NCBI GenBank assembly: GCA_026770585.1
Contig: MU646438.1
Coordinates: 611,856-632,449, forward strand
Direction of reading: 5' to 3'
Source: Baffinella frigidus
Lineage: Eukaryota; Cryptophyceae; Cryptomonadales; Baffinellaceae
DNA: 20,594 bases
Shown: piece by piece, positions 19,371 to 20,594 of the stretch
Position numbering within the stretch: the stretch's first letter is position 1
Layout: every line of letters begins with the position of its first letter
The notes under the pieces: model-generated
What the model saw: the letters and a program-made list of their open reading frames with translations, nothing else
What the model was told of the DNA's origin: nothing
Databases searched by the model: none
Program-made: the position numbers and the translations under genes

Positions 19371-20433
19371 GGTTAAGGGTTGAGGGTTGAGAGTTGAGGG
19401 TCTGGGGTCGAGGGTGTGGGGTACACCTGGGAGATTTGACAAACACTCGGCCTGGAGGGAGGGAGTGTCCAGCTCTGACTCACTCGGGTTGGCTGACCAT
19501 GCTATCCTGAGGGTGGATTTTGCTTTTCCCGAAGTTACTGATCCATTTTGCCGACTTCCATTTTTCTATCGGCCAGAGGCTTCTGGCCCACGAAACATAG
19601 CTTTTCGTAGCACAAAGCCTACCCCTAAGATAGCACAAATGTGATTCAAATTGAATCAAAAATGTTATTCGATTTGAATTGAATATGTTTCGTATGAGAC
19701 GAGGCGGCGTACCGGTCGAGGCGGACCCAGACAATTAAAATGGACATATGGTTATTCCTAGGGCTGTCCTAACAGAACGTCGCTCAATTTTCGGCAGTGG
19801 CTATCCTAACAGAACGTCGCTCAATTTCGGCGGGAAAATGGCTTGAAAATGGCCGCGGGTTACCGGTAGAGTTGGTTTCCCCAGCGTTCGAGAGCGTAGA
19901 CGTCGTCCGAGTACATCTCCTCCAACCACCGCTCCCACGCTGGCCGAATCTGCTTGCACAGTTCCGATTAGTGCCGAGACTCAGGCCGGAGGGCAGCATG
20001 CTGCCCCAGTGAGATTAGGTTCGGCCACCGCGACCGCGCTTGCCGAATCTGTTTCCAGCCGACAGCCATCAACCATTCAATAATAAGAACCAATCTGCAA
20101 CTGAACCTGAGATAGAACAGGAAAACGACACTTCACGAGTGCAGCATAATAGTGAGGTGCGCTCTCCTCCAAACACCGCGACCACGCTGGCAGAATCCGC
20201 CCATACTATAATTACCCACAATATAATTATACTATGGGTGAAGAAGATTCGTTATATCATGGGTGAAGCGGCTCTCTCCCCCCCCCCCCCCTCGTCTTCT
20301 CTCTCTTCCGGACCTTAACAACCGTCGGTGGAGGCGGCTCGACAGTCTTCTCAACCTTCCGAGGCTTTGCCCTCGAGCCCCGGTTACGCGACGCACGCCC
20401 CCCCTCCTGGGGGCGGGACGCACCGCTCGCTGC
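46..20433 (-). CDS. TPR-repeat protein gene, 24 exons reconstructed, incomplete at both ends
   Basis: Exon blocks (transcript order): 20314-20433, 19864-19949, 18761-18851, 16707-16854, 15007-15083, 14319-14395, 13457-13515, 12513-12673, 12298-12439, 10680-10786, 9570-9611, 8572-8710, 7864-7919, 7274-7441, 6439-6567, 5352-5444, 4853-5038, 4381-4572, 3634-3745, 3300-3343, 2605-2697, 2188-2249, 1289-1364, 46-111. They total 2526 nt (842 codons) with no stop. Donor and acceptor phases agree at every junction, which is unlikely by chance. TPR units are clear in exons 10-17, recognisable by small residues at helix turns and the A-L-x-(L/I/V)-x-P ending. TPR proteins are scaffolds for protein binding; no enzyme domain is seen, so the role stays unknown. 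The last exons look like coiled coil. Start, stop and promoter are outside the window. Weakest points are exon 9, the end of exon 5 and the choice between two versions of exon 19. Confidence 0.85.
115..1288 (-). repeat. intron 23 with exon 23 donor-side echoes in a repeat of about 370 bp
   Basis: Exon 23-like sequence recurs at 670-755 (donor GTTCCG kept, 7-nt insertion shifts frame) and 1008-1085 (donor GTATGC kept, frame open, acceptor not evident). Each is followed on the + strand by the same block ending in a GCATTCTCGA-like motif, at 808-890 and 1139-1220. A third copy of that block alone lies at 431-515, and part of it appears inverted near 340-375. Bases 115-310 are AT-rich with no feature I recognise. 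Confidence 0.8.
1289..1364 (-). CDS. exon 23: coiled-coil-like segment
   Basis: One leading nt plus 25 codons, starting KEHKEEAGKLLQQLEDMQAE and ending LATLQ. Acceptor CAG at 1365-1367; donor CAG|GTTCCT, phase 0. The heptad-like spacing of Leu and Met with Glu/Gln/Lys suggests a coiled coil. Two donor-side copies follow downstream, at 1008-1085 (frame intact) and 670-755 (frameshifted). Confidence 0.88.
1380..2165. repeat. intron 22: telomere-like heptamers and exon 22 donor-side echoes
   Basis: TTTGGGG units at about 1431-1500 grade into TGTAGGG arrays (1600-1740, 1797-1900, 2057-2160). Interspersed are three copies of the last 25-30 nt of exon 22: 2029-2057 and 1921-1945 still have GT, while 1769-1798 has AT in its place. 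Confidence 0.85.
2188..2249 (-). CDS. exon 22: coiled-coil-like segment
   Basis: 20 codons plus 2 nt, IRVKLDAALAAAGKELARAR. Acceptor CAG at 2250-2252; donor CGCAG|GTTCTC. The trailing AG joins the leading C of exon 23 to make Ser. Ala/Leu/Lys/Glu/Arg content suggests a continuous helix. Three donor-side echoes lie downstream at 2029-2057, 1921-1945 and 1769-1798. Confidence 0.85.
2255..2580. repeat. TTTGGTG heptamer array (intron 21)
   Basis: At least a dozen near-perfect TTTGGTG units around 2310-2460, ending in TTTTGGG and TTTAGTG variants. A different heptamer dialect from the neighbouring introns. Confidence 0.9.
2605..2697 (-). CDS. exon 21: charged segment
   Basis: 31 codons, phase 0 at both ends, starting VMIPIAKSLGVEMPNTDESP and ending DALEDKQEK. 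Acceptor CAG at 2698-2700; donor AAG|GTAGAA. Highly charged at its end, leading into the coiled-coil-like exons. The acceptor region is repeated twice upstream with a period of about 27 bp. Confidence 0.85.
2698..3299. other. intron 20: acceptor echoes, a unique stretch, TTTAGGG array
   Basis: Two short repeats of the exon 21 acceptor region end at 2723 and 2750. Bases 2760-3118 show no convincing coding block or repeat, apart from a duplicated TGACAAACCC-type motif near 2817 and 2881. TTTAGGG units fill about 3119-3240. Confidence 0.65.
3300..3343 (-). CDS. exon 20: 44-nt microexon
   Basis: Two leading nt plus 14 codons, ACVERMGGEAWAAQ. Acceptor CAG at 3344-3346; donor CAG|GTGTGC, phase 0. 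It sits as a small island of non-repeat sequence between telomere-like heptamer arrays. It is the only block here that accepts the phase-1 exit of exon 19 and delivers phase 0 to exon 21. Confidence 0.75.
3344..3633. repeat. TTTAGGG/TTCAGGG array (intron 19)
   Basis: Degenerate TTTAGGG, TTCAGGG and TGTAGGG heptamers fill the space between exons 20 and 19. Confidence 0.9.
3634..3745 (-). CDS. exon 19, version b (preferred)
   Basis: 37 codons plus 1 nt, starting GPAAAAALSAASLFTPFHPS and ending GERRFVCSG. Acceptor CAG at 3746-3748; donor GGCG|GTCCTC. Phase 0 in fits exon 18; phase 1 out joins the GT of exon 20 to make Gly. A related block at 3915-4032 has the same phases, so only one can be used per transcript. 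This one is nearer exon 20 and needs no odd donor base. Confidence 0.6.
3915..4032 (-). CDS. exon 19, version a (alternative or relic)
   Basis: 39 codons plus 1 nt, starting PPAVSAAPSAASLYKEQEAS and ending ATDKLCVPK. Acceptor CAG at 4033-4035; donor AAAGA|GTATGTG, close to the general eukaryotic consensus. It is clearly related to the block at 3634-3745 (shared SAASLFTPF) but has an eight-codon insert that repeats part of itself. Same entry and exit phases, so either version would keep the frame. A third fragment of the same family lies at about 4085-4140. Confidence 0.45.
4085..4245 (-). repeat. fragments of exons 19 and 18 inside intron 18
   Basis: About 4085-4140 resembles the end of exon 19 (GRFRNERSLC against GRFKGERRFVC). 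About 4180-4245 matches the middle of exon 18 (ASHAAA region, CGCCGCGGCGTGGCTCGCG on the + strand in both). Neither has both splice sites. Confidence 0.65.
4381..4572 (-). CDS. exon 18: TPR-distal Ala/Pro/Gly-rich segment
   Basis: 64 codons, phase 0 at both ends, starting AAPQEYEKLITRALETGSPE and ending IARRTATQ. Acceptor CAG at 4573-4575; donor CAG|GTTCTG. The first 15 residues look like a helix that ends the TPR array; the rest is Ser/Pro/Gly-rich with a PPFGEFGED motif resembling the exon 14 loop. A partial copy of its interior lies at about 4180-4245. Confidence 0.85.
4853..5038 (-). CDS. exon 17: last clear TPR units
   Basis: 62 codons, phase 0 at both ends, starting ALERAVGAAPENVAALCNLA and ending SDSIYKLAAQ. 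Acceptor CAG at 5039-5041; donor CAG|GTGCGG. It holds a helix-B ending ALERAVGAAP, helix A (AALCNLA) and a further helix-B ending VLKAMRIAP. One acceptor-side echo lies at 5143-5188, with its CAG retained. Confidence 0.95.
5039..5351 (-). repeat. intron 16 with an acceptor-side echo of exon 17
   Basis: Bases 5143-5188 repeat the first 45 nt of exon 17 with CAG retained, then diverge. The rest is unique sequence with no coding block I can support. Confidence 0.75.
5352..5444 (-). CDS. exon 16: TPR unit, followed by a GC donor
   Basis: 31 codons, phase 0 at both ends, starting AVEISPLHAPALCNLGSVLA and ending DTGKEAEQ. Acceptor CAG at 5445-5447. The donor is CAG|GCACAC, a GC-AG intron by phase and by alignment of both flanking TPR halves; no in-phase GT is available nearby. 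GC donors are a known minority class and are more frequent in some alveolates. Confidence 0.85.
5677..5714. repeat. perfect CACGTG-containing palindrome
   Basis: Two 16-nt arms, CCGAGAATGTCACGTG and its exact reverse complement, separated by six bases. Each arm contains the CACGTG core. It could form a hairpin or be a paired E-box/G-box-like site, but it lies in an intron with no sign of a promoter. Confidence 0.85.
5789..5894. repeat. AGGGTC hexamer array
   Basis: About 17 uninterrupted AGGGTC units, the cleanest simple repeat in the window and a hexamer rather than a heptamer. The Gly-Ser and Arg-Val open frames across it are artefacts of the repeat. Confidence 0.95.
6039..6189. mobile_element. 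hairpin (MITE-like) element
   Basis: AT-rich block with inverted arms of about 47 nt (6039-6085 and 6141-6189; both outer ends carry ATCTCAGAAAAG) and an inner inverted pair, GTCAACTTAT and ATAAGTTGAC. Composition differs sharply from the GC-rich surroundings. No coding capacity. It resembles a non-autonomous foldback/MITE element; target-site duplication is unclear. Confidence 0.6.
6190..6438. other. rest of intron 15, no gene seen
   Basis: Begins with TGTTGGGCATCCTGC, which also occurs at 5911-5925, so a direct repeat brackets the hairpin element. The remainder holds no repeat or coding block I can support. Confidence 0.5.
6439..6567 (-). CDS. exon 15: TPR unit and start of the next
   Basis: 43 codons, phase 0 at both ends, starting GVYKLYARALSVDPHNVEAL and ending SQLAMKALTQ. 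Acceptor CAG at 6568-6570; donor CAG|GTTGCC. YARALSVDP and A-N-L-G are diagnostic of TPRs. Two truncated acceptor-side copies lie upstream at 6651-6719 and 6814-6887, separated by CAGT-type arrays. Confidence 0.93.
6568..7033. repeat. CAGT-type arrays with two acceptor-side echoes of exon 15
   Basis: AGTCAGTC/AGTCAGCA-rich arrays (about 6572-6650, 6722-6812, 6890-7008) separate two truncated copies of exon 15 at 6651-6719 and 6814-6887. Both copies keep CAG and the first 22-24 codons, then stop at the same region (ANLG). Confidence 0.9.
7033..7273. repeat. donor-side echo of exon 14 and C-rich heptamers
   Basis: Bases 7033-7110 repeat the proline-rich loop part of exon 14 (PGPPPFGEFPELPGQ) but have lost the GT. 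CCCTAAA-like units at 7120-7160 and 7243-7262 are in the opposite orientation to most heptamers here. Confidence 0.75.
7274..7441 (-). CDS. exon 14: TPR helix A with a proline-rich loop
   Basis: 56 codons, phase 0 at both ends, starting ALKADPQHLPALICAAHMAH. Acceptor CAG at 7442-7444; donor AAG|GTGTGT. Helix A is followed by about 30 residues of Gly/Pro/Glu-rich sequence (PGPPPFGELPELPGQ), so this TPR is interrupted by an insert. An acceptor-side echo at 7606-7689 and a donor-side echo at 7033-7110 flank it. The loop motif PPFGE recurs in exon 18. Confidence 0.9.
7442..7863. repeat. intron 13: short minisatellite and acceptor-side echo of exon 14
   Basis: About 7460-7612 holds degenerate 11-13 bp units of GATACTTTACGT type. 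Bases 7606-7689 copy the first half of exon 14 with the frame open and CAG retained (AVIADPQHLPALTCASHM). Confidence 0.8.
7864..7919 (-). CDS. exon 13: TPR helix
   Basis: Two leading nt plus 18 codons, FMGEASGHPDEARDLYTQ. Acceptor CAG at 7920-7922; donor CAG|GTAATT, phase 0. With the end of exon 12 it forms a textbook TPR (W-x-x-G-x-x-x-G-x-x-x-A). Two acceptor-side echoes start at 8196 and 8278, both with CAG kept. Confidence 0.9.
7920..8571. repeat. intron 12: exon 13 echoes, unique sequence, TTCAGGG array
   Basis: Acceptor-side echoes of exon 13 start at 8196 and 8278. A GGCTCATAGAC...GAGTAATAAAG block (7961-8008) also occurs at 571-650. Bases 8440-8530 are TTCAGGG/TTCATGG heptamers. Confidence 0.75.
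8572..8710 (-). CDS. exon 12: two TPR units
   Basis: 46 codons plus 1 nt, starting INPAHLPAIRMLAAHYQRDG and ending SRPPLLWRL. Acceptor CAG at 8711-8713; donor CTCG|GTATGC. It holds helix A of one unit, then helix B SEAESLYRTALALHP, then Trp at position 4 of the next unit. Two decayed acceptor-side echoes lie upstream at 8944-8991 (acceptor lost) and 9151-9187. Confidence 0.92.
8711..9569. repeat. intron 11: GGGTTTC arrays, exon 12 echoes, inverted array, GGGTTGA array
   Basis: GGGTTTC units at 8728-8850 and 9014-9050; exon 12 echoes at 8944-8991 and 9151-9187; a C-rich array (AACCCGAAACCC) at 9238-9346, inverted relative to the others; GGGTTGA units at 9453-9550. Confidence 0.85.
9570..9611 (-). 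CDS. exon 11: 42-nt microexon, TPR helix
   Basis: Fourteen codons, LAREALNLHRKALQ, phase 0 at both ends. Acceptor CAG at 9612-9614 follows CCTTTTC, one of the better pyrimidine tracts in the gene; donor CAG|GTCTCA. It is a TPR helix-B that continues into INPAHL of exon 12, the usual P-x-x-x turn. At 42 nt it is easily missed by gene predictors. Confidence 0.8.
9700..9860 (+). pseudogene. possible non-LTR retrotransposon zinc-binding relic
   Basis: A + strand open stretch carries Cys-x2-Cys, then Asp-His and a further Cys four residues later (PCTVC and DHVLVWC), followed by HHW. This spacing resembles the zinc-binding tail of LINE-type reverse transcriptases. Only a short fragment is present and no polymerase motif is seen nearby, so this is a weak call. 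Confidence 0.25.
10036..10093. repeat. GGT trinucleotide array
   Basis: About 19 near-perfect GGT units, with interrupted GTT/GGT repeats before it from about 9920. Long Val or Thr runs in open frames here are artefacts. Confidence 0.95.
10094..10405. other. unique stretch of intron 10, no supported gene
   Basis: Non-repetitive sequence between the GGT and TTTAGGG arrays. A + strand frame of 88 codons (10142-10408) is open but has no recognisable motif. Confidence 0.4.
10406..10670. repeat. TTTAGGG/GGGTTTC array
   Basis: Mixed telomere-like heptamers running up to the donor of exon 10, with the best TTTAGGG runs at 10620-10670. Confidence 0.9.
10680..10786 (-). CDS. exon 10: TPR unit
   Basis: Two leading nt plus 35 codons, starting LLMIRRRGDLPLARELLQLA and ending DSADVQYAWG. 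Acceptor CAG at 10787-10789 directly follows a C-rich heptamer array in the sense strand; donor GGG|GTGCGC, phase 0. The G-D-L-P-L-A-R-E-L-L helix-B start and the Ala/Leu spacing are classic TPR. It joins exon 11 in frame and completes the next helix A. Confidence 0.85.
10791..10985. repeat. TTTGGGG array and a decayed copy of the exon 8 end
   Basis: TTTGGGG units at 10791-10835 abut the exon 10 acceptor. At about 10905-10960 the end of exon 8 recurs (CCGATTGA...GAG...TGGCGCTGA in sense) with a one-base frameshift and GC in place of the GT donor. Confidence 0.7.
11085..11780. repeat. long degenerate minisatellite
   Basis: Units containing AACANGGAGCAAGAGAGGGGG and GTGAGCGATGGGCGTCTGAGG recur near 11085, 11160, 11305, 11425, 11505 and 11640 with irregular spacing. 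A subarray of about 24 bp (GGCAATGAGGTAGCGAGAGA) repeats about four times at 11668-11758. Confidence 0.75.
11815..12160. repeat. minisatellite of about 50-60 bp units
   Basis: Six or seven degenerate units containing CATCCACACCATTCACAC and ATGAGCCTCAT. Open frames across it are repeat-derived. Confidence 0.8.
12298..12439 (-). CDS. exon 9 (tentative): helical linker between TPR units
   Basis: 47 codons plus 1 nt, starting DFFDKAEELINQVPRPSESL and ending SVTSWSR. Donor GAG|GTTCGT leaves phase 1, as exon 10 needs. The acceptor is a weak GAG, and the implied 73-nt intron after exon 8 is much shorter than the others. A CAG acceptor at 12450-12452 also exists but is out of phase with exon 8. A coding block of length 1 mod 3 is needed between exons 8 and 10, and this frame puts Trp at the expected TPR position just before exon 10. 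The boundaries may still be wrong. Confidence 0.45.
12513..12673 (-). CDS. exon 8: long insert within the TPR-like region
   Basis: Two leading nt plus 53 codons, starting LCPEGVIPDHRLFPGNSDAI and ending KALHIGPIDWE. Acceptor is TAG (12674-12676), the only non-CAG acceptor among the confident exons. Donor is GAG|GTGTTT, phase 0; without splicing the frame stops at TGA 12502-12504. It is rich in Trp, Gly and Asp, with no family I recognise. A decayed copy of its end lies at about 10905-10960. Confidence 0.7.
12674..13456. repeat. intron 7: unique stretch, heptamer array, short direct repeats
   Basis: 12674-12965 is unique with no coding block I can support. 12972-13170 is TTTGGGG/TTTAGGG array. 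13195-13440 contains imperfect direct repeats (GGCTGTAAAGTT twice, and AAGAGGGG-type units). Confidence 0.7.
13457..13515 (-). CDS. exon 7: TPR second helix
   Basis: One leading nt, 19 codons and 1 trailing nt, reading IVEAEKCFTRAISLVPNHP. Acceptor CAG at 13516-13518; donor CCCCG|GTTGCC. The AEKCFTRAISLVP stretch is a good TPR helix-B ending. Together with exon 6 it makes one unit, so the TPR is split by an intron, as several others are here. An acceptor-side echo at 13722-13761 keeps the reading but carries CTG/CAG changes at the splice site. Confidence 0.85.
13516..14318. repeat. intron 6: exon 7 echo and other repeats
   Basis: An acceptor-side copy of exon 7 lies at 13722-13761. A GCCACGATT...TTCTCATCT unit repeats at 13538-13640. 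13855-13910 holds CATCATGTCCTCA repeats. 13920-13960 has faint similarity to exon 6. No gene is seen in 14060-14318. Confidence 0.65.
14319..14395 (-). CDS. exon 6: TPR-like helix
   Basis: 25 codons plus 2 nt, starting VSRDGRLAAARALTHLGEME and ending LEYWD. Acceptor CAG at 14396-14398 in a pyrimidine-poor context; donor ACAG|GTTGTT. The two trailing nt join the leading G of exon 7 to make Arg. The Ala/Leu spacing is that of a TPR helix. Acceptor-side echoes lie at 14477-14513 and 14590-14628, both keeping CAG. Confidence 0.8.
14396..15006. other. intron 5: two exon 6 echoes and a long open stretch
   Basis: Echoes of the exon 6 start at 14477-14513 and 14590-14628. Heptamers, partly inverted, at 14720-14760. 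From 14768 to 15006 the minus frame of exon 5 is open and ends at a good GT, so it may be part of a longer exon 5 in some transcripts. Confidence 0.55.
15007..15083 (-). CDS. exon 5: short linker segment
   Basis: Two leading nt plus 25 codons, starting TPKQEDFKGIYTLDDFLN and ending RTGNYKP. Acceptor CAG at 15084-15086; donor CCG|GTATGC, phase 0. The same frame stays open to 14716, and another plausible donor lies at 14767 (CAG|GTTAGA). That longer form would leave phase 2 and not fit exon 6, so the short form is preferred. Two acceptor-side echoes start at 15260 and 15442. Confidence 0.65.
15084..15645. repeat. tandem copies of the exon 5 acceptor region
   Basis: Acceptor-side echoes start at 15260 (CAG) and 15442 (TAG). 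Flanking blocks recur with them: GAACCACCAG.AGGTGCATCAC at 15168 and 15582, and GATGAATTCATCC-type at 15142 and 15390. Confidence 0.8.
15784..16571 (-). repeat. five donor-side echoes of exon 4
   Basis: Copies of the exon 4 3' half end at 15784, 15936, 16156, 16321 and 16487; the true exon ends at 16707. Spacings are 152, 220, 165, 166 and 220 bp. Four keep a GT donor; 16321 has GC. All retain a DPAD(Y/H) reading. Inter-echo spacers are also related (AACTGCCAGG, TTCCCT). Confidence 0.95.
16707..16854 (-). CDS. exon 4: unassigned segment with DPADYKSVFGT end
   Basis: 49 codons plus 1 nt, starting EKLTRGDLTAAGIDIAYLDE and ending FLAAIDPADYKSVFGT. Acceptor CAG at 16855-16857; donor CACAG|GTTATT. 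Phase 0 in matches exon 3; phase 1 out joins the leading AT of exon 5 to make Asp. I do not recognise the fold, and it is not a canonical TPR. This is the only complete copy in the window. Its 5' half is repeated four times upstream and its 3' half five times downstream, which helps define the true exon limits. Confidence 0.85.
16920..18047 (-). repeat. four acceptor-side echoes of exon 4 with CT/GA tracts
   Basis: Copies of the exon 4 5' half lie at 17060-17125, 17343-17408, 17618-17683 and 17981-18047. All end at the same codon region (DEYF/DEYL) and run into CTCTCT tracts (16923-17060, 17218-17342, 17500-17617, 17898-17980). CAG is kept in the first and last; it is lost in the middle two, one of which also has an in-frame stop. 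Heptamers fill 17697-17835. Confidence 0.95.
18061..18760. repeat. rest of intron 3: heptamers, CT tracts, exon 3 donor-side echo
   Basis: TTTGGGG/TTCAGGG units at 18061-18150 and 18455-18530; CT tracts at 18190-18255 and 18600-18717; a CA tract at 18717-18736. A donor-side copy of exon 3 spans 18540-18603 with GC in place of GT. 18260-18330 holds an acceptor-like start (GFVDLARDLLQLW) that runs into GA repeat and lacks a donor. Confidence 0.8.
18761..18851 (-). CDS. exon 3: TPR-like helix pair
   Basis: One leading nt plus 30 codons, starting ENHDVEGATRILNRVLSLDP and ending WTAVLPK. Acceptor CAG at 18852-18854; donor AAG|GTTTGC, phase 0. With exon 2 it forms a TPR-like unit whose second helix ends LNRVLSLDP, the usual TPR ending. 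Partial copies surround it: acceptor-side at 18907-18950 and 19062-19133, donor-side at 18540-18603. The nearest upstream copy keeps CAG but reads differently in its first codons. Confidence 0.85.
18852..19425. repeat. exon 3 acceptor-side echoes and GGGTTGA array
   Basis: Echoes of exon 3 at 18907-18950 and 19062-19133, both with CAG. About 30 GGGTTGA units fill 19180-19400, a very regular heptamer array. Confidence 0.9.
19426..19863. other. unique part of intron 2
   Basis: Mostly unique sequence. It contains an AT-rich imperfect inverted repeat at about 19642-19685 and a short direct repeat (CTATCCTAACAGAACGTCGC-like) at about 19763 and 19801. No coding block fits the gene's phases. Confidence 0.5.
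19864..19949 (-). CDS. exon 2: helical segment leading into the first TPR-like unit
   Basis: 28 codons plus 2 nt, starting IRPAWERWLEEMYSDD and ending ERWGNQLY. Acceptor CAG at 19950-19952; donor CTACCG|GTAACC. The phase-2 end joins the single leading G of exon 3 to make an Arg codon. It is amphipathic, with Trp, Tyr and Leu spaced as in alpha-solenoid helices. Two acceptor-side echoes lie upstream at 20021-20048 (CAG kept) and 20157-20196 (CAG changed to CGG). Confidence 0.8.
19950..20313. repeat. intron 1 with two exon 2 acceptor-side echoes
   Basis: Echoes at 20021-20048 and 20157-20196. 20210-20270 has ATAATTATA repeats and two GGGTGAAG units. A C-tract at 20279-20291 lies just past the exon 1 donor. 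Confidence 0.8.
20314..20433 (-). CDS. exon 1 of the window: basic, proline-rich segment
   Basis: Forty codons, phase 0 at both ends. It begins AASGASRPQEGGRASRN and ends KTVEPPPPTVVK. Acceptor CAG at 20434-20436 follows a C-rich heptamer tract in the sense strand; donor is AAG|GTCCGG. It is rich in Arg, Lys, Gly, Ser and Pro, as in disordered linkers or nuclear-localisation regions. Function is not recognisable. The frame stays open past the donor, so the exact end is less certain than for other exons. Its phase-0 end fits exon 2. Confidence 0.6.
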
Positions 20434-20436
20434 CTG

Positions 20437-20594
20437 CTTCGGGGTTTGGGGTTAAGGGTTTGGGGTTTGGGGTGTGGAGTGTGGGGTGTAAGGGTTGGGG
20501 TTTGGGGTTTGGGGTTTGGGGTTTGGGGTTTGGGGTTTGGGGTTTGGGGTTTGGGGTTTGGGGTGTGGGGTTTGGGGTGTGGGGTTTGGGGTTT
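20437..20594. repeat. TTTGGGG heptamer array at the window edge
   Basis: About 20 TTTGGGG units with occasional TGTGGGG, directly upstream (sense) of the exon 1 acceptor and running off the window. Confidence 0.95.

Noticed and set aside
19434-19495. Possible extra exon (minus, ending CCCAG|GTGTAC)
   Set aside because: Good-looking sites, but no frame fits the phases of exons 2 and 3, which join each other perfectly without it.

Overview
The window is eukaryotic nuclear DNA holding the inside of one large, intron-rich gene on the minus strand. No prokaryotic gene, rRNA, tRNA or CRISPR array is visible. Reading the minus strand from about 20.4 kb down to base 46, I find 24 short open blocks (42-192 nt). 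Nearly all start after CAG and end at GT (one at GC). When joined in order every junction keeps reading phase, giving 842 codons without a stop. Neither start nor stop codon lies in the window, so the gene runs off both ends. The product is a tetratricopeptide-repeat (TPR) protein: a basic, proline-rich segment, a less typical region, a run of about nine TPR units (exons 10-17), then an Ala/Pro/Gly-rich segment and a Lys/Glu/Ala/Leu-rich segment resembling a coiled coil. I recognise no catalytic domain and give no gene symbol.

The introns make up almost 90% of the window and are mostly repeats: degenerate telomere-like heptamers (TTTAGGG, TTTGGGG, TGTAGGG, TTTGGTG, GGGTTGA, GGGTTTC, TTCAGGG), CT/GA tracts, CAGT arrays, an AGGGTC hexamer array, a GGT array and longer minisatellites. 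The heptamers are almost always G-rich on the + strand, so the pre-mRNA would carry the C-rich strand. TTTAGGG is the telomere motif of plants and many algae and protists, including chromerids and dinoflagellates. An algal or related protist genome fits, but the species cannot be named from this sequence.

The most unusual feature is a systematic set of partial exon copies ('echoes') in the introns. Copies upstream of an exon (in transcript sense) carry its 5' part and often its acceptor. Copies downstream carry its 3' part and often its donor. Apart from the exon 19 alternatives, none is seen to keep both sites. Exon 4 is extreme, with four acceptor-side and five donor-side echoes around one complete exon. 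This is what repeated tandem duplication with one breakpoint inside an exon would leave, if whole-exon duplications were selected against.

Layout by coordinate: 0-3.4 kb, last exons (coiled coil) in heptamer repeats; 3.6-5.5 kb, exons 19-16; 5.5-6.4 kb, an intron with a CACGTG palindrome, the hexamer array and a hairpin element; 6.4-9.6 kb, TPR exons 15-11; 9.6-12.3 kb, exon 10 and minisatellites, with a possible retroelement relic; 12.3-15.1 kb, exons 9-5; 15.1-18.8 kb, exon 4 with its echo arrays, then exon 3; 18.8-20.6 kb, exons 2 and 1.
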